From Allolobophora icterica (taxonomy: Eukaryota > Annelida > Clitellata > Crassiclitellata > Lumbricidae), in the NCBI GenBank assembly GCA_963556255.1, contig OY744604.1, positions 26,915,599 through 26,979,598 of the forward strand: a stretch of 64,000 nucleotides of DNA, given 5' to 3'. The notes under the pieces are model-generated. The model ran no database searches and had not been told where the DNA came from. It saw nothing but the letters and a program-made list of their open reading frames with translations. Each line of letters begins with the position of its first letter. Position 1 is the first letter of the stretch. The position numbers and the translations under genes were made by a program. Of the stretch, positions 1-64,000 are shown piece after piece.

Positions 1-464
1 TTGTAGAGCATTACTAGGCAATGACGCCCACTGGCTGAGTCTGATTTCTCGCGAGTTGATGTGACTGGGAAACGCAATATGGATAAGCAAGATATTTTAA
101 AATTATTATTATTACTTAGTCGAACTTTCGTTACTTTGTTCTCTTGGACAACTAAAACGCTAGTGCTGAGGAATCAGGTGGTGATGATGATGTCTCGGGA
201 ACGACCCTGACGAGTGTACAGGAATTAAAAAGCGGAAGAAGGAGAAGAAGAATAATAAGAAAAGAAAAAGACAAGAAGATAAGAAAAAGAGCTAGCCTAA
301 CCGAAGTGTAAAAATGAAGAAAAAAACAAAAAAATAAGTATAAAAAATTGAACAAGTATAAAAACAAAATATGAACCAGAAGAATGAGAAGAACAAAAAC
401 AGTAAAAGTACATTTACGAAGAGGATAAATAAGCTTAGGCTAATAAATGGGTATTATTACTTAC
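1..464. other. copy B intron downstream of the Walker A exon
   Basis: Intronic, no exon seen. By eye it aligns with copy A at about 52550-52955, including a shared purine-rich block with repeated gaagaa and aaaag runs. The copy A version is interrupted by a hAT element; the matching uninterrupted site here is about 425-432. The next copy B exon (NBD1 Q-loop) should lie left of base 1. Confidence 0.6.
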
Positions 465-26487
<26,023 letters not shown>

Positions 26488-26632
26488 TGACATGCCCTCT
26501 CCGGAGCGTTGCCATCTCCACCAGCAATACATTTCATAATTGACACTTAGAAGTTTCAAAAAGCTATAACAGCGATTTCAAGCAAGACTGTCTCGATCTC
26601 ATAAATGCGTAATACTTATAAGCTATATGCAA

Positions 26633-26687
26633 GCCTTTGTATAAGCTAATTATCAGAAAATTTGTGATAATTAGCTTATGCAAAGGC
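26633..26687. repeat. hairpin-forming inverted repeat
   Basis: Arms 26633-26655 and 26665-26687, 23 bp with one mismatch, 9-nt loop. Lies between the TA array and the LINE. Function unknown. Confidence 0.8.
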
Positions 26688-26799
26688 ATTTAATGAGGAT
26701 AATGTGCGGTTATCCTTTTAGTGAAATTGAAAATCCTTTCGATTTCAGGACTACGACTTTAAAATGGCATCCGAAGATTCCATTCACCCTCACTGTATT

Positions 26800-26895
26800 C
26801 GCTATAGCTGGCATAAATTGTTCTAGACATTAAGTGTTATAGTTGCGTCTGTGACAACTGTATGAGGAATAAACGAAACTTGATTGATTGATTAT
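26800..26895 (+). repeat. retroposon 3' tail
   Basis: Ends ggaataaacg, aaacttgattgattgatt, resembling tails at 18240 and 60740 in reverse or related form. The next LINE begins at its end. Confidence 0.5.
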
Positions 26896-28050
26896 TAGTG
26901 ATGTCAAAAAGCAAGATCTTGACGGTACAATTTGTTGCTGTATATCTACCGATGTACAAAAAGAATATTATCTATGCCACTCAACATGGGTTTAAACTTA
27001 ATCATTCAACTATGATGTCTCTACTCAATATACAGGACAATATATCGGCTGCCATCGACCGTAATGAATATACATTAGGAGTCTTTATTGATATCGCTAA
27101 GGCTTTCGACACGGTAGACCACAAAATACTACTAGCCAAGCTTGAGTGTATGGGTATACGTGGGACGGCATTAGACTGGTTTCAAAGCTACTTAAGCAAT
27201 AGATACCAGCAGGTTCTATGCAATGGCTTCTTGTCTAGATTAAAATTAATTAAATATGGGGTCCCACAAGGATCGATCCTTGGCCCACTCCTTTTCCTCT
27301 TGTTTATTAATGATCTGCCTAGTGCTTCTCCCTTTTACACCTTTTGCTTTTTGCGGACACGAATATCTTCGCCTCGCATAAATCACTTGATAACCTATTC
27401 TCATTAATGAACCAAGAGCTTAACAAAGTAGGCCTATACGATTCGTTTAGAACAAATAAATTATCCCTCAATATAAGTAAGACGAATTATGTTTTATTCC
27501 GCTCTCATCGTAAACAGACATTAGTTCCTAAAGACCCTATTACTTTAATATTCCAATACAGCAGGCGTTCTCTGTTTTGTTTCATTGGCGTCTATGTTGA
27601 CCAATTCTTAAAATGGGACGATCACATTGAAAATATCTCGTTAAAGGTTGCCAAGAATGTAGGCCTGCATATTATCTCGAATTCCTTACCTGCTGCCCAC
27701 CCACATACGTGTCAGTCTATATTATTCCATCGTCAATCCATACCTCACCTACTGCAATATGATATGGGCTTCTAATTATTCAACACGTTAAAACGATGAA
27801 ATATTCTTCAAAACAGAGCTCTTCGTATCATAACCAATCACTCGAAACATTATCCTGTGCATTCTACTATCGACTCGGCATGCCGGTAAACACGCATTCT
27901 AAGACTTGAACAAATAACTATACAGCAAACTTATGAATTTCATGCACAAATATACGTGTAACCAATTACCTTCATCATTCAATAATTATTTTAAACTTAC
28001 ATCTGAAACCAATCCCTATGCTGTGCGCTTCTCAGCAAACTATAGACCTA
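26896..28050 (+). pseudogene. CR1-like LINE, RT part (split by TIR element)
   Basis: 5'-truncated. Codes HGFKLNHSTMMSLLNIQDN, VFIDIAKAFDTVDHKILL, GVPQGSILGPLLFLLFIND, then shifts frame near 27345 into LFADTNIFASH, where the second catalytic Asp is replaced (FADT). A further stretch of the thumb follows with several stops. The remainder resumes at 29447. Inactive. Confidence 0.85.
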
Positions 28051-29446
28051 TATGGGTCATTATCTGAAATGTTACAAATTTCGTCTCCGAAAAACAAAAA
28101 TATTTGGTTCCCCAAAATTGGTTGCAAGTGTTTTTTTTAGTCATGTACATAGTAAAATTTAACTAATTTGAAAGAAATCCACTATATTTTTAATCATAAG
28201 TTAATTTTTACCCAGAATTTATAAAGTCAAAACTCCTCTTTTTTCATGACAGTCCGACCTTTTGTGTAATCATATTTAATCACAGTGGCCTGAAATATTC
28301 CTCTGGTGCTTATAAAATGGCAATTTCCTAAAAGTAGATGATACCAGAATTAAGTAGGAATACAATAGGCCTTTCCTTCACATAATATATTAGTCTGTGT
28401 CAAGAAATTAAGACATTTTTCGAAATAATTAAAAAAAAGAAATATTATTTTTATCTGCAGAAAAAATCTGTGCAGCATTAGCTATAACTGTATGTTATAT
28501 GCATTAGATACAAGTTGAATAACATTTTAAGAGTTGCTAGTAAATTCTAATTACTTGCAATTTATTTTTATATCAAATAATTCACAAAAATACAAGTAAT
28601 TCACTCTCAGCAATGCGTCATTACCATTCGTGGAAAGATGCGACTGTCATGAAAAAATAGCAAAAATCTGATGTATACGGATCGTAATGATGAAAAACAA
28701 CCGCTGGATGGCAATGACAAAATGATGAAATTTATGACAGCCGTCAAATATTTTCACTTGAATTACTCTATCAGATAAGTAATTTAAATCAGTTCAACAA
28801 AAGCGGTAAACAAAATAACTTATCCATGTTATAATATACCTAAACCAGGAAATACAACACGAGATGGTAATGAAACAGAAATTTACTTTTTTGTAATTTG
28901 GAACACACAAACTTAAATTAAAAATAAAACATTATGAATTTCAACACAAATCTGTGTGATTCCATTAACAGTTGACAATATCTTGTTCCTGATGTTTTTC
29001 TTTTAGTAAGTAAGCACGTTCTGTAAAAGTTATAGGCTTCCCAAAAATTGAGATGGCTATGATGCTTATTTCTATGGACAAGTATAAATTTGCCCAAAAA
29101 GAAATAAATGTTACGAAAATGAGTCTAAATGTTTAATTATTGCATATGGTAGCTACTAATTAATCAAAATGATATACCTTTGTTACAGGTTGTAATGGAA
29201 CAAATTTGCGTAAAAGCTGAATTTAATGCATTGTACACCGTCTCGGACAGAGGACGGTAGTGATATTTTGTATACATTTAGTAATTTATTTATAAATTTA
29301 CAAAATCTAGCAGCTAAAACAATGATGGGAAATGTTAATCTGCTCATTCCTCGAAGGATCGGCAAAAAAATTTGAAGAAATTATCGAAAAAACTCAAAAA
29401 ACCAGCCTGGGACATCAATTCTGCACTTTTCGGATAATGACCCATA
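28051..29446. mobile_element. non-autonomous TIR DNA transposon, 1.4 kb
   Basis: Termini TATGGGTCATTATCTGAAA and, read inward from the right, TATGGGTCATTATCCGAAAA, flanked by TA on both sides (28049-28050; 29447-29448). Interior is AT-rich and non-coding. It interrupts a LINE whose two parts resume on either side. TA duplication suggests the Tc1/mariner group, but no transposase is left. Confidence 0.82.
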
Positions 29447-29862
29447 TACTCTCGTACTAATACTCGGAAATTTTCAATTAGAAGTGCCGGACCGCGTGCC
29501 TGGAACAATATTCCCAAAGACTTACGATGCCTAATCAATTTTAACCAATTTAAACGTAGACTACGTGCTTACTTGAACGACTGCAGTACGGTACGACATG
29601 CTAATCCTATGTGTACAACTGTGCATGTTAGTCAACTAGTTAAGGTGTGTTATAGATTAAAAAGAATACAATATGTTATATTAACTTCTGCCACTTGTGC
29701 AATATATGATGAATGGGTGGCCCTGCTAGCCGGGACTTGTTCCCTTTAGGGTTTTTCTATTCCCATTGTTTTCCTCATTTGCTGAATTTATGCTTGTTTC
29801 ACACTATTTGTTCTGCATTTGATGGAAATCAATAAAATTGTTGGTTATGGTTATGGCTATCT
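29447..29862 (+). pseudogene. CR1-like LINE, 3' end
   Basis: Continues the LINE of 26896: RKFSIRSAGPRAWNNIPKDL and FKRRLRAYLND, then a 3' UTR and a ggttatggttatgg tail. Confidence 0.8.
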
Positions 29863-29865
29863 ATA

Positions 29866-30950
29866 TGCACAGACACGATGCTCCTTTCACGCATTCATAC
29901 AATCTGCATGAAACGACGCAAAGAAACCGGGCGAAAACATATAAAAGATAACAAAGAACCTGGAGATGAGATGCCCTGCACAATCTGTAGACGACAGGTC
30001 AAGATTCCTGCAGAAAGATTTTACGGACTACCTAATAATTAATTGATTGAGAGTCTGATTCAAGTCCAAAACATATTGGACCAATCGGTGTTATCAAGTG
30101 TTGCATGTGACCCATGTAAAAAAGAGAATGAAGAGACTAGGAATGAACAAATTCCAGCGGCTGATGCCAACTGCACTGAATGCAAATATAAGTCTTGCAA
30201 AGAGTGTTGCAAACACCAGATATAAGTCAAATTAACAAAGAATCATGAATTGATGCCAATCAAGAATCTCCAGGAAAGTTGCGGAAGTGTCCTGGCCAGT
30301 CTAATCCCAGGCGTCTGTGGACTCCATTAGCAAGGACTCATGGAAGTATATTGTGTGAAATGTAGCATAGTTGTGGGTGCCATCTGGTTCACTAGCGGCC
30401 AAAAAAATTACGAAGGTTGTCATGTTAGCAAATTTGTGAATGGTTTTCGTAACCAAATAGAGATTCATACAGAATTGATGAATGAGTGCTGCTCCCAAAC
30501 CCAACGACAGGTATGGGAAGTGTTGAAGGTGAGGGAAGAAATGCAACAGCAAAAGGGAATTTTCGAAAGCGATGTTTTAAATAGAAAAGATTCAATGTAA
30601 CAGCCTGCGCATGCACATTCTGATTATATTTTGCAAAAATAGGTGTGTAACTAATACCTAAACAAGTTGACAGAGATCCAGGAAACAATAAGATTACGAT
30701 TACGTTGATCAAATTAACAACCTCAAATGAGTTTGGACAAAAAAATAAAGAAAAGCTACTAACAATGCAAACACAGACAACCTGAAAGAGAAGCTGGACA
30801 AAGAGATAATAACAAATAAGGCACTTCTCACTAACGACGATACACTTGAAGTTAACAATACAAACTTATTGAAGAATAGGCTACACATCATGAAACAATC
30901 AAGACAGGCTAAAGCAAGACCTGAACGACCAAAAGCGACAAACTATGCAA
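29866..30950 (+). pseudogene. TRIM-like (RING, B-box, coiled coil) pseudogene
   Basis: Part of a RING/B-box/coiled-coil ubiquitin-ligase family gene. One frame shows a RING C-terminal half (MPCTICRRQVKIPAERF, YGLPNN, stop, LIESLIQVQ), B-box 1 (CDPCKKEN ... CTECKYKSCKECCKHQI, stop, VKLTKNHELMPI), then a third stop followed by a B-box 2-like part (LMEVYCVKCSIVVGAIWF ... NYEGCHVSKF) and coiled coil (VLKVREEMQQQKGIFESD). The region after 30600 still resembles eroded coiled coil. At least three in-frame stops and a lost RING cysteine (SRIHTIC, where SCIHxxC is expected) make it non-functional. No introns within it, so retrocopy origin is possible. The RING 5' end is absent. Confidence 0.82.
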
Positions 30951-30951
30951 G

Positions 30952-31345
30952 CTACATTGTAACTGTAATTGTAATCTGATAATATTAAAACGCCTCTTAA
31001 AGAAAAAGTTCATAAGTGGCGCCTCCAACTCGAACCAGTTAGTTAAATTGCTGTCGAATAACACAGACTTCAGACTCTTGCGAAACAGTGGAAGGGATAA
31101 AACCGAGGACCTTGAGCCGCAGCTCCGAGCATGGCAATTCCAGCTGGTGGCCAAAAATCGGCAAAGTTTCTGGAATGAGCTGTAGCAGTAAGCACACGAG
31201 GGACAGTCAGGAGTCCATGGGCAGCCGACCAAAGGGTGCCACGATCCGGTACCGAGGAGAATGAAAAGCAAAAGTTTCTAAGGTAAGATGTAGCAGAGCC
31301 ATCAAGCGAATTGCACATAAGCGTAAGAATCTTAAACTGAATAGG
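30952..31345 (-). pseudogene. L2-like LINE 3' fragment
   Basis: Minus strand codes VLTATAHSRNFADFWPPAG and ends in a 3' UTR with aagaggcgttttaatatta and a ttacaattacagttacaat tail. 5'-truncated; sits downstream of the TRIM-like relic. Confidence 0.65.
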
Positions 31346-31679
31346 CCTACGCTGCTGGATGGTTTACCTGTGTGAGGTGTCCCGCATAAAGAAATCTATG
31401 CGGAAAAACCTGAGACACCTCCGATATGAAGATTAAATGCAAAGGAAGATATAATTATGGAAAAACCTGGAGACCCTGCAAATAAGCTAAAGCCAAGATG
31501 ATTCGACAGGAACTGGACGAACAAATCGATCAAAGCAGTTTCATTCAGCATTGTGAAACCGTTGGATGATGTTTATGATCCAGTCATTTGGAAAGGAAAC
31601 GGTATTCCATACTCTTATCAAAACGACTGAATCTACGCTATGCACAAGCACAATAGTTGGCACTGCGCTTAAATGGGAA
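31346..31679. other. intergenic, unassigned
   Basis: A compound hairpin occurs at about 31375-31424 (gaggtgtc/gacacctc enclosing ccgcata/tatgcgg). It may continue the TRIM relic but I cannot show it. Confidence 0.4.
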
Positions 31680-32300
31680 CGGAATGATTGATAGATTTGC
31701 TGTTTGATTCATTTTATTGACTCATTGTTTTAATTATGCCTTCATATTGTGTCTTTCTAACTGCCTGCCCATCTCTCGACTTTCTGTGCCTATCTCCTTC
31801 TATCCAGATGTCGGTCTATTAGTCTGTCTGTGTCCTTCTCTGTCTGCCTGTGCGCTGTCTTTTCAGCGAGTTGACGCATTAATTGAAATGTAAAGTTGAA
31901 ATATTGATGTTAAGAATACTGTAACCTTTTGAAAACTTTTCAATATGCACTGTGCACAAACACAGCTGTTAGCATTCCGCTGAACGTGAATAGTCCGCTG
32001 GCCGATTAACTGACTGACTGATTGAGTGTTTGCAGTTGGATTCATTTTATTACTTATTTTATTAATGGTACTTTCTTATTGAGCATAACTGCTTGCCTCT
32101 TTCTAGCTGCCTGCCTATCTCTGCTTTCTTCATCTTATCTTTTACTTCCTCTTCGTCTATCTCCAACTATCCAGATGTCAGTCTATCAGTCCGTCTGTGT
32201 CGCTCTCTGTGTCGCGCACAGAGTAGAAGCATTAATTGAAATAAAATTTAAATATTAATAAAAATAAAATTTAAATATTGATGTTAGGAATCCCATAACC
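31680..32300. repeat. direct duplication of about 290 bp
   Basis: 31680-31930 and 32010-32300 share in order ttcattttatt, tatccagatgtc.gtctat, cattaattgaaat and aaatattgatgtta.gaat. Both have a pyrimidine-rich middle. Partner of no gene. Confidence 0.6.
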
Positions 32301-32655
32301 TCATCAACCACAAAATGAACAGCTTAACAATGCTAACGTAATAAATGCATACGAATGTCTTCCATGTGTCTGTGTAGTTTCACTTCGTTCGGCCATTGCA
32401 GTAAAAACAACTTTCTCAGATTATCCAGAATCTATTAGGAGTTTAAGCGACTATTCGCATAGTACATATTCGTGTAACTTCGCAACAAAACATTGAAATT
32501 ATTCCCATTACAAATCTTAGCGAATTAAATGTGAATGCAATGTTAATCAACATTGTGAACGCCGAGATATCAGTAGCAAAACTTAATCCATTCAAATTAA
32601 CTGCAGCGTTTTAAACCCTGTATGTGAACTGAATATTAATGTGTTCGCATTGCTT
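32301..32655. other. intergenic, unassigned
   Basis: AT-rich, no coding or repeat structure recognised. Confidence 0.4.
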
Positions 32656-33445
32656 ATGACGTCATAATTTTATTAAGAAATTGCACCATTGCTACCTTCA
32701 TTGTTCATTCAAAGCTTGATCACTGCAATTTCTTCATCCTCAACCTTAAATCCATTCAAATAAAGCGTCTGCGACGTATCCAAAACTCACAAGCCAATGC
32801 TGTCACTAGAACGCCGAAACATCGTCATATCATTCCCATCCTCAAATCACTACATTGGCTAAAAATTCCCGTGGGAATCCACTTTAAAGTTCTATCGCTA
32901 ACCTACAGCTCCCTACAACATTCCCAACCCAAGTACCTCCGTGATCTCTTCACCATCCAGGCAAATCGCACCAACCGATTATCCTCCTAACTCAGTCTTT
33001 CCAGAACCCCATTCAATACCCATCTTAAGTTGTCAAAACCAAGCCAACTCAACACAGCACCACGTCTCTGGAACGATCCCCGCCGAATATAGCAGATTCT
33101 CGGTTCCTCCATCATCATTGCAGCCCGTCCTTCATCTTCCGCCTTATGTTCCTCTATCTATCACCCATTGGACTTTCTACTAAAAACTGAAGTTTCATCT
33201 TTTCAAGAACTCCTACCCTGACTCATATGATCCCCCGCCGTCCAATTCCTTTCGCCGTATAAACGACAGCTGCTCTGCCTCCTCTCTTGATCTACCCCCC
33301 ATGGTAATAGGACTCGGACCTCTTTTGTACTACTCTTTTGAAACCCTCTCTGATTTGACGCTGCGCTCGTGAATAGACTGGTTTCCTGCGCTTTGCCTTC
33401 AAGTGGCGCTTTAGAAGTTTTGGAGATTACGATTACGATTAAGAT
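32656..33445 (+). pseudogene. L2-like LINE, 3' part
   Basis: Plus strand codes HIIPILKSLHWLKIPVG, KVLSLTYSSLQ and PKYLRDLF with a stop and shifts, then a 3' UTR with ggcgctttagaagtt and a gattacgattacgatta tail. 5'-truncated LINE ORF C-terminus. Confidence 0.75.
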
Positions 33446-33879
33446 CTGTTCGTAATATGCAGTTGGCAGAAGCAGCAATTAGTTTCAGGAATTAATAGTA
33501 TTGTTTCGTATGTTTTCATCGCGCCTCTGTCAAACTGAAAGGCATCATTTAGTTTAATCATACCTAGGCTAAGAACTTCTATAATAGTGCCGATGTTTAT
33601 TCCCAGATATCAGTCAATAGTTTGTATTAATGAAAATTGTTGTGCAAGTAAAGTCCAAGGTGAGTCTTGTTGAAAGTCAAGAAGGATGTTCGAGAAGGCG
33701 GAAAACGGCCTCTGAAGGAAATGAGTCCAAAGACGAGTTTAATTAGGATCTGAAGGCCAGAACAGGCTTTGCAGAGCGAACTTCTGCATGAAAAATGGTT
33801 CAAGAGTCGATAAGAGTGTGCTAAAATCAACAGGGAAACCAATGCAGCACGTCATTAAAGTATTGTTAAAAGTGTTAAG
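33446..33879. other. intergenic, unassigned
   Basis: No gene seen; leads into the LINE relic. Confidence 0.4.
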
Positions 33880-34017
33880 GACTAAACAGCTGCACCGTTG
33901 CCTACTTCTACACAGCTTGTTCACCAGTGCCATTCGGTGTGCCACAGGGCTCAGTACTTGGACCGATTCTTTACATCTTCTAAGCGGCCGATTTTCCGAT
34001 TTGACAAAACTCGTTAC
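33880..34017 (+). pseudogene. LINE RT relic, left part
   Basis: Contains GVPQGSVLGPILYIF coding sequence in one frame. Interrupted at 34017 by a hAT element and continued at 35105. Confidence 0.65.
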
Positions 34018-35104
34018 CAGTGATGTAGTACTCGAGTCCGGCCAAGGACTCGAGTCCGACTCGAGACCGATTTTCTGCGGACTCGGACTCGGACTTGGAC
34101 TGTCACGACTCGGACTTGGACTCGGACTCGAACCCTGGACTCGAATTTGACTCGCTGACTCGTTTTCCGAGTCACAATATCTGGGCAGAACAAGCAACTG
34201 TATTGCAATGCCACGGCTAAGACCACCCCTCATGCGAGAACTGACGTGAATATCCGGCCGACCGTCGCTACAGGGATCAGCCAGTATAGGTGAAACTATT
34301 CCGTTTGAAGACGAGTATCATGAATGGGCTGGGGTATAAGACAGAGGGTCTCTATTTGGCCTGGTATAGGCATATAATTATAGGTCTATATGCATACGCC
34401 AACCAGTTCCTACTGCAGCAGACAATAGAAACTAATGAAGAGAAGACGAGTATCATGAATAGACAAGGGGTATAAATGTGCCCTTCCACGCCGATAACAG
34501 ACCCTCTGTCTGTTATCGGCGTGGAAGGGCACATTATATTTATAGAGGCGCACACCGTGAAGGGCATGATATTGAACCGAATACTAGGGATTGTCGATTT
34601 GTAAATATATCTTCAATCATAATGCTAAACTATGCGTGGAGTTATTAATTTATCGCTTCATTAGAAAAAACTTTCGTATCGCCCTTAGAAGGAGCGAGGA
34701 CGTGACATGACAGGACTGCACTTGACAATTGTGGCATTTACAGTTCTAACTGTTCCTACCTACTGAACTTGTGTTTAGCAGTGGAAGAATTTTTGTGTCC
34801 TATGATCGTGCCAGATTATCGAACATAACTTTATTTAATTTAGTGTTTTTAATGTGAAATTTGGGTGATTAGCCTACATTAAAAATGCTTTCTGCATAAG
34901 GCCAAAATAGTTCTGTTGTTTTTTCATGGCATTGAATTGCGTGGTTCAGTGTATTTTAATGTGGATGGACTCGGACTCGGACTTGGACTCGATCTTTAGT
35001 GACTCGGACTCGGACTCGAACACCTCAGGACTCGGACTCGACTCGGCTTAGCTGGACTCGGACTTGACTCGGACTCGGCTTAGGTGGACTCGACTACATC
35101 ACTG
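34018..35104. mobile_element. hAT-type element 4 with (GACTCG)n subterminal repeats
   Basis: 1087 bp, ends CAGTGATGTAGT / CAGTGATGTAGT, perfect 8-bp duplication CTCGTTAC at 34010-34017 and 35105-35112. Both subterminal zones (34030-34160 and 34965-35095) are packed with GGACTCGGACTTGGACTCG-type hexamers. The centre carries a perfect hairpin. No transposase recognised. Confidence 0.92.
34475..34535. repeat. 27-bp perfect inverted repeat (7-nt loop)
   Basis: Arms 34475-34501 and 34509-34535 are exact reverse complements (aatgtgcccttccacgccg...), within the hAT element. Confidence 0.93.
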
Positions 35105-35400
35105 CTCGTTACTGGGAGCAATATGCCAATGGCGTACGACTGTATTCCACTTGACACTCATCTGTTGCACTTACATGTGTAACTACTACAGAGGACATTG
35201 TAGCAGAAGTGCAGAAATGGATGAAGTATAATCTTTTGCGACTGAAGACACATTCTGTTTGGCTGGTTCATGCCAGGCACGGTCAAACATTGACGAAAGT
35301 CGATACAGTTCCAATTCTCTGATTGGAATTCCCATCTCGTTGTAACAATCTGGATGTGCTTCTGGACAAAGATTTGACGAACTTAGTGGCGAGGTAGAGA
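35105..35400 (+). pseudogene. LINE RT relic, right part
   Basis: Resumes the relic of 33880: VAEVQKWMKYNLLRLKT, then LDVLLDKDLT, both typical of L2/CR1 RT after the catalytic motif. Stops and shifts present. Confidence 0.65.
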
Positions 35401-35490
35401 GATGATAATGGCGAGAGGGATCTTAATGGTAAGGGGGACTTAATGGCAAAAGGGGACTTAATGTAGAGAGGGGCTTAATGGTAAGTACAG
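35395..35490. repeat. short tandem motif gggacttaatgg
   Basis: Four to five imperfect units (ggatcttaatgg, gggacttaatgg, ggggacttaatg, gggcttaatgg). Confidence 0.6.
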
Positions 35491-36316
35491 CGGCCATGTG
35501 TTTAGGATATTTCTTGGCACAATCTTCCCATTATATCTATCGCTCTATCCATATTCAGGTCTTCTTGTTTGTCTGTATGTGTTTTTGTGTGTCTGTCCAT
35601 TCATCTGTCTGCCTCTCTGCCTGTCCTTCGATCTAACTGTCTGTCTCCTTGTCTGATTACCCTCCATCGTTCTGTCCGTCCACCCGCCTGCCCGCTCACC
35701 AGTCCGTTCGTCCTTCCATCCATGTATATACTGATCTGTCTATGCTCTCTATCCTGCTGTTTTCGCTCCATGCGCTCTATTTTCCATGTCTCTTTGCGGT
35801 GCCTTCACAAAAGCCACTTTGTAAATAGACGGGTACGTACATACATAAGATTTAATCTGATCTGTTTCACCAACGAAACCCTCAGAATGTGCACTCATAC
35901 CTACCTTCCCCCGCTTGTCTTTGGTCTTTGGTTACGGGTCCTTGGGTTAGCCTAGATGTAGCTCTGACAGATTAGCTCTTGCGCATTTCATGTTGCAGCC
36001 CCCAAATAATGGAATTGACTACCAATGTTTATCCTTTGATCGACCTCTTCTTCTTTCAAGAAACGCCTCAAACTCACCACTCCTCACTGGCTTATAAACA
36101 CCTGGATATCTAATTGCTCTTCATCTGCCGACTGACTAACCGCGTAGTGTATGTAACGAATATTCGCTGTTGATAACGCAAATGCCCATGTAAAAGAGCC
36201 ATAATGGTGTACTTACACCAAGCGATGGAGGATAAGCGAACTGACAGGGGTATTATAAATAAAACCTCAGGAACAACACATCCACATGCTTCGACAAGCT
36301 AAAATTTATGACAGTT
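35491..36316. other. copy A 3' flank, pyrimidine-rich
   Basis: 35540-35790 is rich in tctgtctgtcc-type sequence. No AATAAA is apparent in the first 300 nt after the copy A stop on the minus strand. Confidence 0.5.

Positions 36317-64000
<27,684 letters not shown>

Noticed and set aside
34030..35095. CRISPR-like array from GACTCG repeats
   Set aside because: Repeats are 6-bp units without spacers and lie within a hAT element of a eukaryote.

Overview
This is metazoan genomic DNA: split genes with GT-AG introns, dense microsatellites, and many decayed retrotransposons and non-autonomous DNA transposons. The recurring 'taggccta' motif, the deuterostome-type Ty3 element and the tRNA-headed SINE suggest a marine deuterostome invertebrate (echinoderm or hemichordate). 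That placement is inference and the species is unknown.

The only apparently functional host genes are two head-to-tail ABCA-subfamily ABC transporters, both on the minus strand. Copy A (62944 to 36317) lacks only its first exons, which lie past the right edge. I could place 17 exons that stay in phase to a stop codon: TMD1, NBD1, linker, TMD2, NBD2 and C-terminus, about 1521 codons. Copy B (26049 to 465) starts about 10 kb downstream of copy A's stop and shows 8 exons from the N-terminal membrane segment to the NBD1 Walker A, then runs off the left edge. Together the two suggest a protein near 1700 residues, the size and layout of ABCA3. Exon lengths match between copies (257, 238, 173, 147 and 124 bp; 174 versus 168 in one), and introns still align, so the whole gene was duplicated, introns included.

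The introns record transposition after the duplication. At seven places one copy carries an element and the other keeps the matching empty target. In copy B these are hAT-type elements at 11098, 14521 and 19031 and a piggyBac-like element at 13106. In copy A they are a hAT element at 52961 and a TIR element at 57093. Copy B's 11.9-kb intron also received a LINE that was later split by a 5.9-kb LTR retrotransposon.

The LTR element (3227-9161) has two 726-bp LTRs differing at four positions, a 5-bp target duplication, a primer site resembling a tRNA-Ser end, a polypurine tract and one 1254-codon ORF. The ORF order is gag, protease, integrase remnant, RT, RNase H, i.e. integrase before RT as in Gmr1-like elements. 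The integrase core and RT core are both missing through in-frame gaps.

The 10-kb intergenic stretch (26050-36316) holds a LINE interrupted by a 1.4-kb TIR element, a TRIM-like pseudogene, L2/CR1-like fragments, and a hAT element with hexamer repeats and a 27-bp perfect hairpin. I found no prokaryote-type system, CRISPR array, rRNA gene or functional tRNA gene.
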